Part shown: positions 1-12,702 of the stretch, in pieces | Position numbering within the stretch: position 1 is the stretch's first letter | Layout of the letters: every line of letters starts with the position of its first letter | Source: Fuscovulum ytuae | Lineage (GTDB): Bacteria > Pseudomonadota > Alphaproteobacteria > Rhodobacterales > Rhodobacteraceae | Direction: 5' to 3' | Assembly: GCF_029953595.1 (NCBI RefSeq) | Contig: NZ_CP124535.1 | Span: 496,001-560,000 of the forward strand | DNA length: 64,000 nt | Notes under the pieces: generated by a model | Database searches by the model: none | What the model saw: the letters and a program-made list of their open reading frames with translations, nothing else | What the model was told of the DNA's origin: nothing | Program-made: the position numbers and the translations under genes

Positions 1-908
1 CGGACACGTCGGAGGGATCTTTCACCTTCGTGGAGCCTGCCTTCCTTGGCCGGGACGTCGCGCTTAAGTTTTCGGTGTCCTACCGTGAGTCGGACAATGA
101 GAATTCGACTACCTATGATACGCGCGTGGGCCGCCTGTCGCCTGCGTTGGAATTCCCGCTGGGCGAGCTGAGCCGGTTGGAAGTGCGCTATACCTACAAA
201 GATTCGAAGATTTCCGACGCGCCTGCGGCGGCGTCGAACATCATCAAGACCGAAGCGGCGCTGGGCGCGCAGGTGACCAGTTCGATCGGCTACACTTATA
301 GCTATGACACGCGGATCAGCGGGTTGAACCCGAAGGGCGGGTTGCTTTTGCGCTTTGGTCAGGATTTCGCGGGGCTGGGCGGCGATACGCAATACATCAT
401 GACGACGGCCCTTGCGCTTGCCGAGACGAAGGTTGCGCAGGAAGAGGTGACGCTGCGCGCCATCTTTGAAGGCGGCATGATCAACAGCCTTGGCGGCACG
501 AACAGCCAAATCACCGAGCGTTTCTTTGGCGGTGGCAAGATTCGTGGCTTTGAGCCCGGCGGGATCGGGCCGCGGGATCGCAATGCGCTGAACGATGCTT
601 TGGGCGGCAACATGTTTGCCGTCGCGCGCTTTGAAGCCGATTTCCCGGTGGGCCTGCCAGAAGAATATGGCATCACGGGCGGCGTGTTCTTTGACGTGGG
701 ATCCGTCTGGAGCCTTGATAACATCAATGGCGGGGCGGCGGGTGCCAATCCGGTGGACGATTCCATGAACCTGCGGTCGGCCGTGGGTGTGTCGATCTTC
801 TGGGATACGCCTGTTGGGCCGCTGCGGTTGAACTTTGCGAAGCCGCTGGTCAAGGAAACCTATGACCTTGAACAGACCTTCGACCTGACGGTTTCGACGC
901 GCTTCTGA
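1..908 (+). CDS. bamA: Outer membrane assembly factor BamA, C-terminal part (5' end outside window)
   Basis: The frame is open from the first complete codon at position 3 and ends at the TGA at 906-908. About 300 residues of the C-terminal Omp85 beta-barrel are present. The segment around 'GGGKIRGFEPGGIGPRD' carries the RGF signature of Omp85/BamA barrels, and the chain ends in T-R-F, the C-terminal phenylalanine recognised in outer membrane proteins. BamA inserts beta-barrel proteins into the outer membrane. The order bamA-skp-fabZ-lpxA downstream is the classical envelope operon and supports the call. The N-terminal POTRA domains lie upstream of the window, so an internal GTG at 30 is not the true start. 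Confidence 0.93.
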   Translation, partial: DTSEGSFTFVEPAFLGRDVALKFSVSYRESDNENSTTYDTRVGRLSPALEFPLGELSRLEVRYTYKDSKISDAPAAASNIIKTEAALGAQVTSSIGYTYSYDTRISGLNPKGGLLLRFGQDFAGLGGDTQYIMTTALALAETKVAQEEVTLRAIFEGGMINSLGGTNSQITERFFGGGKIRGFEPGGIGPRDRNALNDALGGNMFAVARFEADFPVGLPEEYGITGGVFFDVGSVWSLDNINGGAAGANPVDDSMNLRSAVGVSIFWDTPVGPLRLNFAKPLVKETYDLEQTFDLTVSTRF

Positions 909-1564
909 TGGTGCGCTTGGCGCAGGGCGGCGTGGTGCGGGCAGGGCTTTTGGCCTGTGCCTTGGGCGTTGCGAGCCCGCTTTGGGCGCAAGAGCAACAG
1001 CAGCAGGTGCCAGAGGCGGCGGTGCCAAGGGCGCCGATCCTGACGCTTGACCGCGAACGCATCCTGCTTGAATCGCGCTTTGGCAAGGCGGTCGAGGCGC
1101 AGTTTCAGAAGGACAGTCAGGTTCTGATTTCGGAAAATCTGCGTCTGGAAGAGGCGCTGGAGACAGAGGAACGCGCGCTGACGGATCAGCGCGCCACCCT
1201 GCCTGCTGATGAGTTCCGCAAACTGGCCGAAGAGTTCGACAGCAAGACCGAAGCGATCCGCGCGGCGCAGGATGCGAAGTCGCGGGCGATCACGTCGCGC
1301 AGGGATGGGGAACGGCAACGGTTGCTGCAGGCGACGATTCCCATTTTGGCCGATCTGATGCGCGAAAGCGGGGCAGTCGCGATTTTCGACAAGGAGATGG
1401 TGATCCTGTCGCTGCGCGGCGTGGACATAACAGACGAGGCTATTGGTCGGATCGATGCGGTTCTGGGCGATGGCACGGAGGCGTCCGACCCAGAAGCCCT
1501 GGCAGAACCGCCGCTACCGGGCGCAGAGCCATCGCCCCCCGCCGAAGCCGCGCCGACCCCGTGA
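908..1564 (+). CDS. skp: OmpH/Skp-family periplasmic chaperone
   Basis: This 218-residue protein begins with a signal peptide (hydrophobic [14 protein letters not shown], cleavage near A-Q-E at about residue 27). A Q-rich linker is followed by a long charged helical region at about 60-150 ([37 protein letters not shown]), as expected for the coiled-coil tentacles of Skp, which holds unfolded outer membrane proteins for BamA. The C-terminal 25 residues are Pro/Ala/Glu-rich and probably disordered. The ATG shares one base with the bamA stop (TGATG), which suggests translational coupling. Skp sequences diverge strongly, so context carries much of the weight. Confidence 0.85.
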   Translation: MVRLAQGGVVRAGLLACALGVASPLWAQEQQQQVPEAAVPRAPILTLDRERILLESRFGKAVEAQFQKDSQVLISENLRLEEALETEERALTDQRATLPADEFRKLAEEFDSKTEAIRAAQDAKSRAITSRRDGERQRLLQATIPILADLMRESGAVAIFDKEMVILSLRGVDITDEAIGRIDAVLGDGTEASDPEALAEPPLPGAEPSPPAEAAPTP

Positions 1565-1661
1565 AAGCAGGCTTTTTGCCGGATGCTTGTTTCGCTTCTG
1601 CCAAGTTGCTAGTGACAACCCGGTGGCCCGCACCCTTGGGCCACGGAAGAAGGAGAACTCG

Positions 1662-2135
1662 ATGACCGAGGCCACCGGCGATCGTGCCGTCACAAGTGCC
1701 GATCTGGACCTGATCCAGCGCATCATCCCGCACCGCTATCCCTTTCTTCTGGTGGATAAGGTGCGTGATATCGTCATCAATGAAAGCTGTGTCGGCATCA
1801 AGAATGTCACAGCCAATGAGCCGCAATTCACGGGGCATTTTCCGGGGATGCCGATTTTCCCCGGCGTGATGATCATCGAGGCGATGGCGCAGACGAGCGG
1901 CATCCTTGTCGGCCTGTCGATGGATCTGGTGGACAAGCAGGCCAAGGTCTTTTTCATGGGTGTCGATGGTGTGAAGTTCCGCCGCAAGGTGGTGCCGGGC
2001 GATGTGCTGGAATTGCATGTCAAGGCGCTGCGCGGCGGTGGGCGGGTCTGGAAATTCGAAGGCCGCGCGATTGTGGACGGGGAACTGGCTTGCGAGGCCA
2101 CGTTCATGGCCATGTTCGACGTGCCGAAGGCCTGA
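1662..2135 (+). CDS. fabZ: 3-hydroxyacyl-[acyl-carrier-protein] dehydratase FabZ
   Basis: This 157-residue hot-dog-fold enzyme dehydrates (3R)-hydroxyacyl-ACP in fatty acid elongation. The catalytic pair is visible as His59 in [11 protein letters not shown] and Glu73 in MIIEAMAQ. The N-terminal '[11 protein letters not shown]' is the family signature. The ATG at 1662 is chosen because GAAGAAGGAGAA lies directly upstream and the domain begins about 15 residues later; the open frame continues further 5' but that part is not FabZ-like. It is followed directly by lpxA, an arrangement that balances use of the shared hydroxyacyl-ACP pool between phospholipid and lipid A synthesis. Confidence 0.97.
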   Translation: MTEATGDRAVTSADLDLIQRIIPHRYPFLLVDKVRDIVINESCVGIKNVTANEPQFTGHFPGMPIFPGVMIIEAMAQTSGILVGLSMDLVDKQAKVFFMGVDGVKFRRKVVPGDVLELHVKALRGGGRVWKFEGRAIVDGELACEATFMAMFDVPKA

Positions 2136-2935
2136 TGATGTCCATTCATCCAGAGGCGCGCATCCATCCTTCGGCCGTGATCGAAGAGGGCGCGGTGATC
2201 GGCGCGGGCTGCGAAGTGGGCCCTTTTTCGGTGATCGGGCCGGAAGTTGTGCTGAAGGACCGGGTCGTGGTGAAAAGCCATGCCGTTGTCACCGGTTGGA
2301 CCGAAGTGGGGGAGGAGTCGGTCATCTTCCCCTTTGCGACAGTCGGCGAGGTGCCTCAGGACTTGAAATACAAGGGCGAAAAGACGCGGTTGGTGATCGG
2401 TAAGCGCTGCCGCATCCGCGAGGCGGCGACCTTGAACATCGGCACCGAGGGCGGTGGCGGCGTAACGCGGCTGGGCGACGATGTGCTGGTGATGACAGGC
2501 GCGCATGTGGGCCATGACGCGCAGATCGGGAACCGGGTGATCCTTGTGAACCATGTGGCCATCGCGGGCCATTGCGTGCTGGGCGATGACGTGATCGTGG
2601 GCGGCTTGTCGGGCGTGCATCAATTCGTGCGGATCGGGCAGGGCGCGATCATCGGTGCGGTTACCATGGTGACGAATGATGTGATCCCCTATGGCCTTGT
2701 GCAGGCCCCGCGTGGCGAGTTGGACGGGCTGAACCTTGTCGGGCTGAAACGGCGGGGGGTGGAGCGGGGTGAGATCACCGCTTTGCGCGCGGCCTATCAG
2801 ATGCTGGCGCAGGGGGAGGGGACGTTCCTTGACCGGGCGCGAAAACTTTCGGAGGAAACCGACAGCGCCTATGTGCGCGAGGTGACCGAGTTCGTCCTGT
2901 CGGCCTCGGACCGGTCCTTCCTGACGCCGAAATGA
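2135..2935 (+). CDS. lpxA: Acyl-ACP--UDP-N-acetylglucosamine O-acyltransferase LpxA
   Basis: This is the first enzyme of lipid A synthesis, adding a 3-hydroxyacyl chain to UDP-GlcNAc. Its 266 residues begin with hexapeptide repeats of a left-handed beta-helix (IHPSAVIEEGAVIGAG, then VIGPEVVL and so on). The active-site region GAHVGHDAQIGN contains the histidine equivalent to E. coli His125. The C-terminal helical part (NLVGLKRRGVERGEI) is typical. The ATG at 2135 overlaps the fabZ stop as TGATG; the adjacent ATG at 2138 is equally possible. Confidence 0.97.
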   Translation: MMSIHPEARIHPSAVIEEGAVIGAGCEVGPFSVIGPEVVLKDRVVVKSHAVVTGWTEVGEESVIFPFATVGEVPQDLKYKGEKTRLVIGKRCRIREAATLNIGTEGGGGVTRLGDDVLVMTGAHVGHDAQIGNRVILVNHVAIAGHCVLGDDVIVGGLSGVHQFVRIGQGAIIGAVTMVTNDVIPYGLVQAPRGELDGLNLVGLKRRGVERGEITALRAAYQMLAQGEGTFLDRARKLSEETDSAYVREVTEFVLSASDRSFLTPK

Positions 2936-3738
2936 CGCGGACGGCGATCATTGCGGGGGCGGGCGGCCTGCCTGCGGCGGTGATGGCCGCGATGGCAGAG
3001 CGGCCTTTCGTGGCGGCGCTGGAGGGGTTCTCGCCTGCGGGCGTGGCGCCGGACCTGTGGTTCCGGGTGGAGCGGCTGGTGCCATTCCTGCGCGCGCTTG
3101 CGGATGCGGGGGTGACGCGCGTCTGTTTCGCGGGCGCAGTGCAGCGGCCCCGGCTGGACCCTGCGCTGTTTGACCCCGATACGGCGACGATGGTGCCGCG
3201 CCTCCTGGCGGCCATGGGGCAGGGGGATGACGCCACCTTGCGCGAGGTGCTGGCGATTTTCGAAGAGGCGGATTTCGCACTGATGGGCGTGGCTGAGATC
3301 GCGCCTGCGCTGGTGCCAGGGGCAGCCGTGCTGTGCGGCACGGTGACGGATCGGGACCGGGCCGATGCGGCGCGGGCTGCGGCCATCGTTGCGGCCTTGG
3401 GGCGCGTCGATGTGGGGCAGGGCGCGGTGGTGCAGCAGGGGCTGTGTCTTGCTGTCGAGGCTTTGCCTGGCACGGATGCGATGCTGGCGGGCGTGGCGGC
3501 CATTCCGGCGGGATTGCGGCCTGCCGGGGCGAAGGGTGTCTTCTACAAAGCGCCAAAGCCATTGCAGGATCGGCGGATCGACCTGCCAGCCTTGGGGGTG
3601 GAAACCGTGCGCCGTGTGGCGGCGGCGGGTCTTGGCGGGGTCGTTTGGGAAGCGGGCGGGGTGATCTGCCTTGATCTGCCCGGCATGGTGGCCGAGGCCG
3701 AGTCGGCGGGCCTGTTCCTTTGGGCGCGGGAACCATGA
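2932..3738 (+). CDS. lpxI: UDP-2,3-diacylglucosamine diphosphatase LpxI
   Basis: This 268-residue LpxI-family protein (formerly DUF1009) hydrolyses UDP-2,3-diacylglucosamine to lipid X. LpxI replaces LpxH in most alphaproteobacteria. Family features seen are the N-terminal IIAGAGGLP, the central VQRPRLDPALFDPDT region, and the C-terminal TLGVETV-type segment followed by the GGVVWEAGGVICLD strand. Its start overlaps the lpxA stop (ATGA) and its stop overlaps the lpxB start, so lpxA-lpxI-lpxB are translationally coupled. The position between lpxA and lpxB matches its step in the pathway. Confidence 0.95.
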   Translation: MTRTAIIAGAGGLPAAVMAAMAERPFVAALEGFSPAGVAPDLWFRVERLVPFLRALADAGVTRVCFAGAVQRPRLDPALFDPDTATMVPRLLAAMGQGDDATLREVLAIFEEADFALMGVAEIAPALVPGAAVLCGTVTDRDRADAARAAAIVAALGRVDVGQGAVVQQGLCLAVEALPGTDAMLAGVAAIPAGLRPAGAKGVFYKAPKPLQDRRIDLPALGVETVRRVAAAGLGGVVWEAGGVICLDLPGMVAEAESAGLFLWAREP

Positions 3739-4850
3739 AGATCTTCCTCGTCGCCGGGGAGCCTTCGGGCGACCGTCTGGGGGCGGCCTTGATGGCGGGG
3801 TTGAAGGTGCTGTCGCCGGGGGTGGAGTTCGCGGGTGTCGCGGGGCCATTGATGCAGGCCGAAGGCATGGGGTCGCTGTTCCCGATGGAAGAGCTGTCGG
3901 TGATGGGGATCGCCGAAGTTCTGCCGAAGTACTTCCATCTGAAGCGGCGTATCCGCGACGTGGCCGAGGCGGTGATCGCCTCGGATGCGGCGGCTTTGGT
4001 GACGATCGATTCCCCTGATTTCGGGTTGCGGGTTGCGGCCTTGGTCAAGGCCGCGCGGCCGGGGTTGCGGACGATCCATTATGTGGCACCCTCGGTCTGG
4101 GCTTGGCGGCCGGGGCGGGCGGCGAAGATGGCGCGGCATGTGGATCATGTGCTGGCGCTCTTACCGTTCGAGCCGCCCTATATGCAGGCGGCAGGAATGA
4201 CCTGCGATTTCGTGGGCCATCCTGTGGTGGCAGAGCCTGTGGCCTCTGACGCGGAGCGGGCGGCATGGGCCGGGGAGGGGCCGCTTGTGCTGGCCCTGCC
4301 CGGATCGCGGCGGGGCGAGGTGGCGCGGCTGGCCCCGGTTCTGGGCGAAGTGGTGGGACGGCTGGCCGCGCGGCATCCGGGGCTGCGCGTCGCCTTGCCC
4401 ACGGTGCGGGGTGTGGCGGGGCTGGTGCGCGAGGTGACGGCGGGCTGGCCCGTGCGCCCGCAGATCGTGGAAGAGGCCGGGGCAAAGCGGGGGGCCTTTG
4501 CGGCGGCGGATGTGGCCATCGCGGCCTCGGGGACCGTGTCGCTGGAATTGGCGGCGGTGGGCTGCCCGATGGTGATCGCCTATGACATGCACCCTTTGAC
4601 ACTGTGGCTGATGCGGCGGGCGGCACTGATCGATACGGTCACGCTGGTCAATCTGGTCAGCGAGACGCGGGTGGTGCCGGAATTCATCGGGGATCGCTGC
4701 CGGGCCGATCTGATCGCGCCTGCGGTCGAGGCGCTGCTGGCGCAGCCTTCGGCGCAGGATGCGGCAATGGCCCTAACGATGTCGCGGTTGGGAGCGGGGG
4801 GAGAGCCGCCCGGACTGCGCGCGGCGCGGTCGGTGCTGGGCGTGCTTTAG
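3735..4850 (+). CDS. lpxB: Lipid-A-disaccharide synthase LpxB
   Basis: LpxB is a GT19 glycosyltransferase that joins lipid X to UDP-2,3-diacylglucosamine. The 371-residue product begins MKIFLVAGEPSGD, the family signature. SPDFGLRVA, YVAPSVWAWRPGRA and LPGSRRGEV are further LpxB blocks, and 'ASGTVSLELA' is the nucleotide-sugar binding segment. The ATG at 3735 forms an ATGA overlap with lpxI. The operon ends here at an array of strong hairpins. Confidence 0.97.
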   Translation: MKIFLVAGEPSGDRLGAALMAGLKVLSPGVEFAGVAGPLMQAEGMGSLFPMEELSVMGIAEVLPKYFHLKRRIRDVAEAVIASDAAALVTIDSPDFGLRVAALVKAARPGLRTIHYVAPSVWAWRPGRAAKMARHVDHVLALLPFEPPYMQAAGMTCDFVGHPVVAEPVASDAERAAWAGEGPLVLALPGSRRGEVARLAPVLGEVVGRLAARHPGLRVALPTVRGVAGLVREVTAGWPVRPQIVEEAGAKRGAFAAADVAIAASGTVSLELAAVGCPMVIAYDMHPLTLWLMRRAALIDTVTLVNLVSETRVVPEFIGDRCRADLIAPAVEALLAQPSAQDAAMALTMSRLGAGGEPPGLRAARSVLGVL

Positions 4851-4862
4851 CGGCGGGGTCCG

Positions 4863-4967
4863 GGCTCCAAGATTTTTGTCCAAAAATCTTGGAGCCTGCA
4901 CACCAAAATTCTTCCAGAAGAATTTTGGTGGTCGCCGCCTAAGATTTTTTATTGAAAAATCTTAGGC
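4863..4967. repeat. Tandem array of three strong AT-rich hairpins between convergent genes
   Basis: Three perfect inverted repeats stand in a row. The first has 15-bp arms at 4863-4877 and 4882-4896 (loop GTCC). The second has 13-bp arms at 4901-4913 and 4918-4930 (loop CCAG). The third has 13-bp arms at 4937-4949 and 4955-4967 (loop TATTG). Stems are AAGATTTTT- or AAAATTCTT-like, very AT-rich in a GC-rich genome. The mnmA stop codon (4968-4970, minus strand) abuts the last arm. The stem A/T tracts serve as U-tracts in either direction, so a bidirectional terminator for lpxB and mnmA is the simplest reading. Confidence 0.85.
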
Positions 4968-6107
4968 TTACCGGCCCTTCCAAATCCAGCCGCCGCCCAG
5001 CACGCGGCTGCCTTCTGGGGCGTAGAAAACACAGGCCTGACCGGGGCTGACGCCGTCTTCGGGCGAGAGAAGCTCGACCTCTGCCTCTGTTTCCGACAGC
5101 GGGCGGATCACGGCGGGGCGTGGGGGGCGCGTAGAGCGGACCTTGACGTTCACATGCCATTCTTCGCGGCTCGACAAGGGGGCGTCGCCCAGCCAGTTGA
5201 TTTCACGCAAGGGAACCGTGCGGGTAGAGAGCGCCTCTTTCGGCCCGACGATCACGCGGCGGGTGTCTGGGTCAAGTTTCACCACGTAAAGCGGATCGCC
5301 AAGGCCCCCGATGCCGAGGCCTTTCCGCTGGCCGATCGTGTAATGGATCACCCCCCGATGCGTGCCAAGGACGCGACCAGAAAGGTCCACGATCTCGCCC
5401 GGGTCGGCGGCACCGGGGCGGAGCTTTTCGATCACTGCGGCGTAGTTGCCATTGGGGACGAAGCAGATGTCCTGACTGTCGGGCTTGTCGGCCACGGGCA
5501 GGTCATAGCGGGCGGCAAGGGCGCGGGTTTCGGCCTTTGAGGCAAGGTGGCCAAGTGGGAAGCGCAGGTAGGACAGTTGTTCCGACGTGGTGGAAAAGAG
5601 GAAATAGGATTGGTCGCGGTTGGAGTCGGCGGCCATGTGCAGTTCCGGCCCCAGCGCGCCCATTTTGCGCTGAATGTAATGGCCTGTGGCCATGCAGTCG
5701 GCGTCCAGATCCTTGGCGGTGGCGAGCAGGTCCTTGAACTTGACCCGTTCATTGCAGCGGATGCAGGGCACGGGGGTGGCACCGGCAAGATAGGCGTCGG
5801 CAAACTCTTCGATCACCGCCTCGCGGAAGGTGTTTTCGTAGTCGAGGACGTAATGGGGAAAACCCATGGTTTCGGCCACGCGGCGGGCATCGTGGATATC
5901 GCGCCCCGCGCAGCATGCGCCTTTTTTCGCAAGCGCCGCGCCATGGTCATAAAGTTGCAGCGTGACGCCCACGACATCATAGCCTTCATCCGCCAGCATG
6001 GCGGCCACGACCGAGGAATCCACCCCACCCGACATCGCGACGACCACGCGGGTATCGGCAGGGGCCTTGGGAAGGCCAAGCGAGTTGAGCGGACGGTCAA
6101 GCGGCAT
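4968..6107 (-). CDS. mnmA: tRNA-specific 2-thiouridylase MnmA
   Basis: MnmA makes the 2-thio group of s2U34 in tRNA Lys, Glu and Gln. The 379-residue protein has the PP-loop [12 protein letters not shown] at about residue 25. Two catalytic cysteine regions are visible: [13 protein letters not shown] and [26 protein letters not shown] marks the central domain, and GQACVFY with GGGWI ends the C-terminal beta-barrel. The length is normal. The gene is convergent with lpxB and divergent from sciP, with about 126 bp between the two starts. Confidence 0.97.
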   Translation of the reverse strand: MPLDRPLNSLGLPKAPADTRVVVAMSGGVDSSVVAAMLADEGYDVVGVTLQLYDHGAALAKKGACCAGRDIHDARRVAETMGFPHYVLDYENTFREAVIEEFADAYLAGATPVPCIRCNERVKFKDLLATAKDLDADCMATGHYIQRKMGALGPELHMAADSNRDQSYFLFSTTSEQLSYLRFPLGHLASKAETRALAARYDLPVADKPDSQDICFVPNGNYAAVIEKLRPGAADPGEIVDLSGRVLGTHRGVIHYTIGQRKGLGIGGLGDPLYVVKLDPDTRRVIVGPKEALSTRTVPLREINWLGDAPLSSREEWHVNVKVRSTRPPRPAVIRPLSETEAEVELLSPEDGVSPGQACVFYAPEGSRVLGGGWIWKGR

Positions 6108-6233
6108 GGCTGTATCCGTTACAGGGAAGGCCGTTCAAATACAGGGAAAACGGGGCGGGCCACAAGAGGGCGGCCTTCAGCATCGGTTAAGGAAACGGCG
6201 CGATAGTCGGGGCAGGATTGAAGGAGACCCCGC

Positions 6234-6512
6234 ATGTATATCAAGCGCGTTCCCGGCCCTCGTCATGTGACCCTGCCGGATGGCACGATTCTGACACGGG
6301 CCGATCTGCCGCCGCCGGATACCTATCGATGGGTCGCGCGGCGCAAGGCGATTGTCGTGCAAGCGGTGCAACATGGCCTGATCGGGCGGGATGAGGCCTT
6401 GGAACGCTATACACTGACCGATGAGGAACTGGTCAGTTGGGAGGCGGCGATGATCCGTCACGGTGCGGCGGCGCTGCGGGCCACCAAGGTTCAACAATAT
6501 CGACAATTTTAG
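6234..6512 (+). CDS. sciP: DUF1153 protein, SciP-type CtrA inhibitor
   Basis: This 92-residue helix-turn-helix protein belongs to DUF1153. The Caulobacter member SciP binds CtrA and blocks its activation of target promoters. The C-terminal half (ARRKAIVVQAVQHGLIGRDEALERYTLTDEELVSWEAA) reads as the expected three-helix HTH. AAGGAGACCCCGC precedes the ATG. ctrA begins 88 bp downstream on the same strand, so the inhibitor and its target are neighbours. The link to SciP rests on family recognition. Confidence 0.85.
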   Translation: MYIKRVPGPRHVTLPDGTILTRADLPPPDTYRWVARRKAIVVQAVQHGLIGRDEALERYTLTDEELVSWEAAMIRHGAAALRATKVQQYRQF

Positions 6513-6539
6513 ATTGAGCTTGATACAAAATCTGCCATA

Positions 6540-6554
6540 GTAACCTTTGTTTAA
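6540..6554 (+). promoter_or_regulatory. Near-consensus CtrA box upstream of ctrA
   Basis: GTAA-CCTTTGT-TTAA matches the CtrA consensus TTAA-N7-TTAA at seven of eight positions with exact 7-nt spacing. It lies 47 bp before the ctrA start codon. CtrA autoregulation is established in Caulobacter; that it occurs here is inferred from the site. Confidence 0.6.
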
Positions 6555-6600
6555 TGAGTGGTCTGCAATGTCGCCTAAGGGCGGCTTTACGGAGAGTGAC

Positions 6601-7320
6601 ATGCGAGTGCTTTTGGTTGAAGACGATCCCGCGACCTCGCGGAGCATCGAGTTGATGCTGACCCATGCGAACCTGAACGTGTACTGTACGGATCTTGGGG
6701 AAGATGGCATCGATCTGGCGAAACTCTATGACTACGATCTGATCCTTCTGGATCTGAACCTGCCCGATATGAGTGGGCATGAGGTTCTGCGCCAATTGCG
6801 GTTGGCGAAGATCGAAACCCCCATCCTGATTCTGTCCGGGTCTGATGACACCGACAGCAAGATCAGGGGATTCGGCTTTGGCGCGGATGACTATCTGACC
6901 AAACCCTTCCACCGCGAGGAATTGATCGCGCGAATCCACGCGATCATCCGCCGGTCCAAAGGTCATGCGCAGTCGATCATCCGCACCGGTCAGGTCAATG
7001 TGAACCTTGACGCCAAATCGGTGGATGTGGGCGGCAAGAGCGTGCATCTGACAGGCAAGGAGTATCAAATCCTTGAACTTCTCAGTCTGCGGAAGGGCAC
7101 GACCCTGACGAAGGAGATGTTCCTCAACCATCTTTATGGCGGGATGGATGAGCCGGAACTGAAGATCATCGACGTCTTCATCTGCAAGCTGCGCAAGAAG
7201 CTGGCCGAGGCGACGGGGGGCGAAAACTATATCGAAACGGTCTGGGGGCGCGGCTATGTGATGCGCGATCCGGTGCCGGAAATTGCCCATCGTCGGGTTT
7301 CCATCGCGGCGGCGAGCTAG
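6601..7320 (+). CDS. ctrA: Cell-cycle response regulator CtrA
   Basis: This is an OmpR/PhoB-type response regulator of 239 residues. The receiver domain holds Asp8/Asp9 and the phospho-acceptor Asp51 in [13 protein letters not shown]. The DNA-binding domain contains [20 protein letters not shown] and [19 protein letters not shown], close to the Caulobacter CtrA I remember. CtrA controls motility, division and, in Rhodobacterales, gene transfer agents and flagella rather than viability. The ATG at 6601 is chosen from the family N-terminus MRVLLVEDD with ACGGAGAG upstream; an in-frame upstream extension is not conserved. Confidence 0.95.
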   Translation: MRVLLVEDDPATSRSIELMLTHANLNVYCTDLGEDGIDLAKLYDYDLILLDLNLPDMSGHEVLRQLRLAKIETPILILSGSDDTDSKIRGFGFGADDYLTKPFHREELIARIHAIIRRSKGHAQSIIRTGQVNVNLDAKSVDVGGKSVHLTGKEYQILELLSLRKGTTLTKEMFLNHLYGGMDEPELKIIDVFICKLRKKLAEATGGENYIETVWGRGYVMRDPVPEIAHRRVSIAAAS

Positions 7321-7349
7321 GTCTTCGCAGGTGCTGGACTGTTCCGGGG

Positions 7350-11724
<4,375 letters not shown>

Positions 11725-11774
11725 GGGGCGCTAGACGGCCCTAACATCTCATCTGACGCGAGTTTTCCTGTTGT

Positions 11775-11818
11775 GGGGGTAACCCCCTCCCCAACCCTCC
11801 CCCATGGATGGGGGAGGG
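11775..11818. repeat. GC-rich double hairpin after recG
   Basis: Two inverted repeats lie in series: GGGGG-TAA-CCCCC at 11775-11787, then a 9-bp stem CCCTCCCCC/GGGGGAGGG at 11795-11803 and 11810-11818. This resembles a dispersed intergenic repeat common in Rhodobacteraceae. No T-run follows, so it is more likely an mRNA-end or processing structure for recG than a classical terminator. Confidence 0.6.
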
Positions 11819-11821
11819 AGT

Positions 11822-11895
11822 GTTCCCTATATGATCCCGAATGTTCTTAAAAAGTTCTTTACACGAGCCATTGATTGTGAGAACAAAAGAGCAAC
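11822..11895. promoter_or_regulatory. Cluster of LexA (SOS) boxes upstream of a micropeptide gene
   Basis: The alphaproteobacterial LexA box is GTTC-N7-GTTC. A perfect copy is at 11843-11857 (GTTC-TTAAAAA-GTTC). A copy with one mismatch is at 11822-11836 (GTTC-N7-GATC), and an inverted copy with one mismatch is at 11881-11895 (GAAC-N7-CAAC). The last ends 18 bp before the start codon at 11914. The perfect box is the strong evidence; the flanking two are suggestive. Confidence 0.75.
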
Positions 11896-11913
11896 AGATA
11901 CATGGAGGCCACA

Positions 11914-12033
11914 ATGCTGACGGATATGAAGGACATTCTTTCCCGCTCTCGTGCCACGGCGATTGAGGATCTGGTCGGGGTGGTCGCGCTTTTTTCCTTG
12001 TTGGTTCTGACGCTGCACATTCTTTCTGCCTGA
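11914..12033 (+). CDS. Putative SOS-induced 39-residue membrane peptide
   Basis: An ATG at 11914 preceded by GGAGG with 5-nt spacing opens a 39-codon frame ending in TGA at 12031-12033. The N-terminal half is charged (MLTDMKDILSRSRATAIEDL) and the C-terminal half is one hydrophobic helix (VGVVALFSLLVLTLHIL). An in-frame ATG at 11902 has no good ribosome-binding site. LexA boxes lie upstream and a strong terminator lies about 90 nt downstream, making a compact single-gene transcription unit. I recognise no named family. Caulobacter SidA, a 29-residue SOS-induced inner-membrane inhibitor of division, is a functional precedent, but homology is not shown. Confidence 0.7.
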   Translation: MLTDMKDILSRSRATAIEDLVGVVALFSLLVLTLHILSA

Positions 12034-12121
12034 GGTTCTGCCTGCGGTTTTGTTCCACGTGCCTGTCCCCAAGCGGCACCCGGATGGCGGCCCTGCCTGT
12101 CCGACGAACGAAACGCCACTG

Positions 12122-12156
12122 ACCGCCGCCGTCGTAGGACGTGCGGCGGTTTTTTC
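12122..12156 (+). terminator. Intrinsic terminator
   Basis: ACCGCCGC and GCGGCGGT form the outer stem, CGTC/GACG extends it around a GTAG loop, and six or more T residues follow at 12150-12155. It ends the short transcription unit containing the 39-codon gene. Confidence 0.85.
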
Positions 12157-12183
12157 ATGTCTAGGTTCAGGCCGGATTGACGG

Positions 12184-12636
12184 TCAGACCGCCGCGCGAG
12201 CCTTGAGCGCCTCATCCATCGCAGCAAGCGTGGCGTCGAGGGACAGAAGAATCGAGGCGTGGCGATTGGCATAATCGCGGGCGGGAAGCAGCACCTCCAG
12301 CCCATCGAAAGGGGCGGCGGGGACGGGGCCGCCGCGTTTCAGCATGGCTTCAAGTTCGGTGCGGGCCTGTGCCACCTCATCCCTTGTGCGGCCAAGAATG
12401 GCGCGGGCTGTGACAGAGGCCGAGGCTTGCCCCAAGGCGCAGGCCTTTACGTCCTGCCCGTAGCTGGCGATACGGTCGCCATCGAGCGTAAGGTCCACAG
12501 TGACGGTCGATCCACATAGAGGCGAGCGTTTCTTGGCGCTGCCCTCGGGTGCAGGGAGGCGGCCCAGATGCGGGATATCGGCCGCCAGTTCAAGGATGCG
12601 GCCCGAGTAGAGCTTGACGAGGTCGCTGTCGCTCAT
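12184..12636 (-). CDS. IscU/NifU-like iron-sulfur cluster scaffold protein
   Basis: The 150-residue protein matches the IscU-type scaffold fold that assembles Fe-S clusters. Two of the three canonical cysteines are present: Cys41 in KKRSPLCGSTV and Cys66 in DVKACALGQASAS. The third (HCS in IscU) aligns with RHASILLS and is alanine here. The N-terminal LVKLYSGRILELAADIPHLG differs from true IscU. No iscS or hscBA lies nearby. This is a divergent scaffold subfamily; a cluster-binding or carrier role is inferred. Confidence 0.75.
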   Translation of the reverse strand: MSDSDLVKLYSGRILELAADIPHLGRLPAPEGSAKKRSPLCGSTVTVDLTLDGDRIASYGQDVKACALGQASASVTARAILGRTRDEVAQARTELEAMLKRGGPVPAAPFDGLEVLLPARDYANRHASILLSLDATLAAMDEALKARAAV

Positions 12637-12702
12637 GGGTTTTCCTTTCGCGGCATTCTCCTTAGATAGACCGGTCTTTTGCCCCTGCCAAGGAGAGGGC
12701 CG

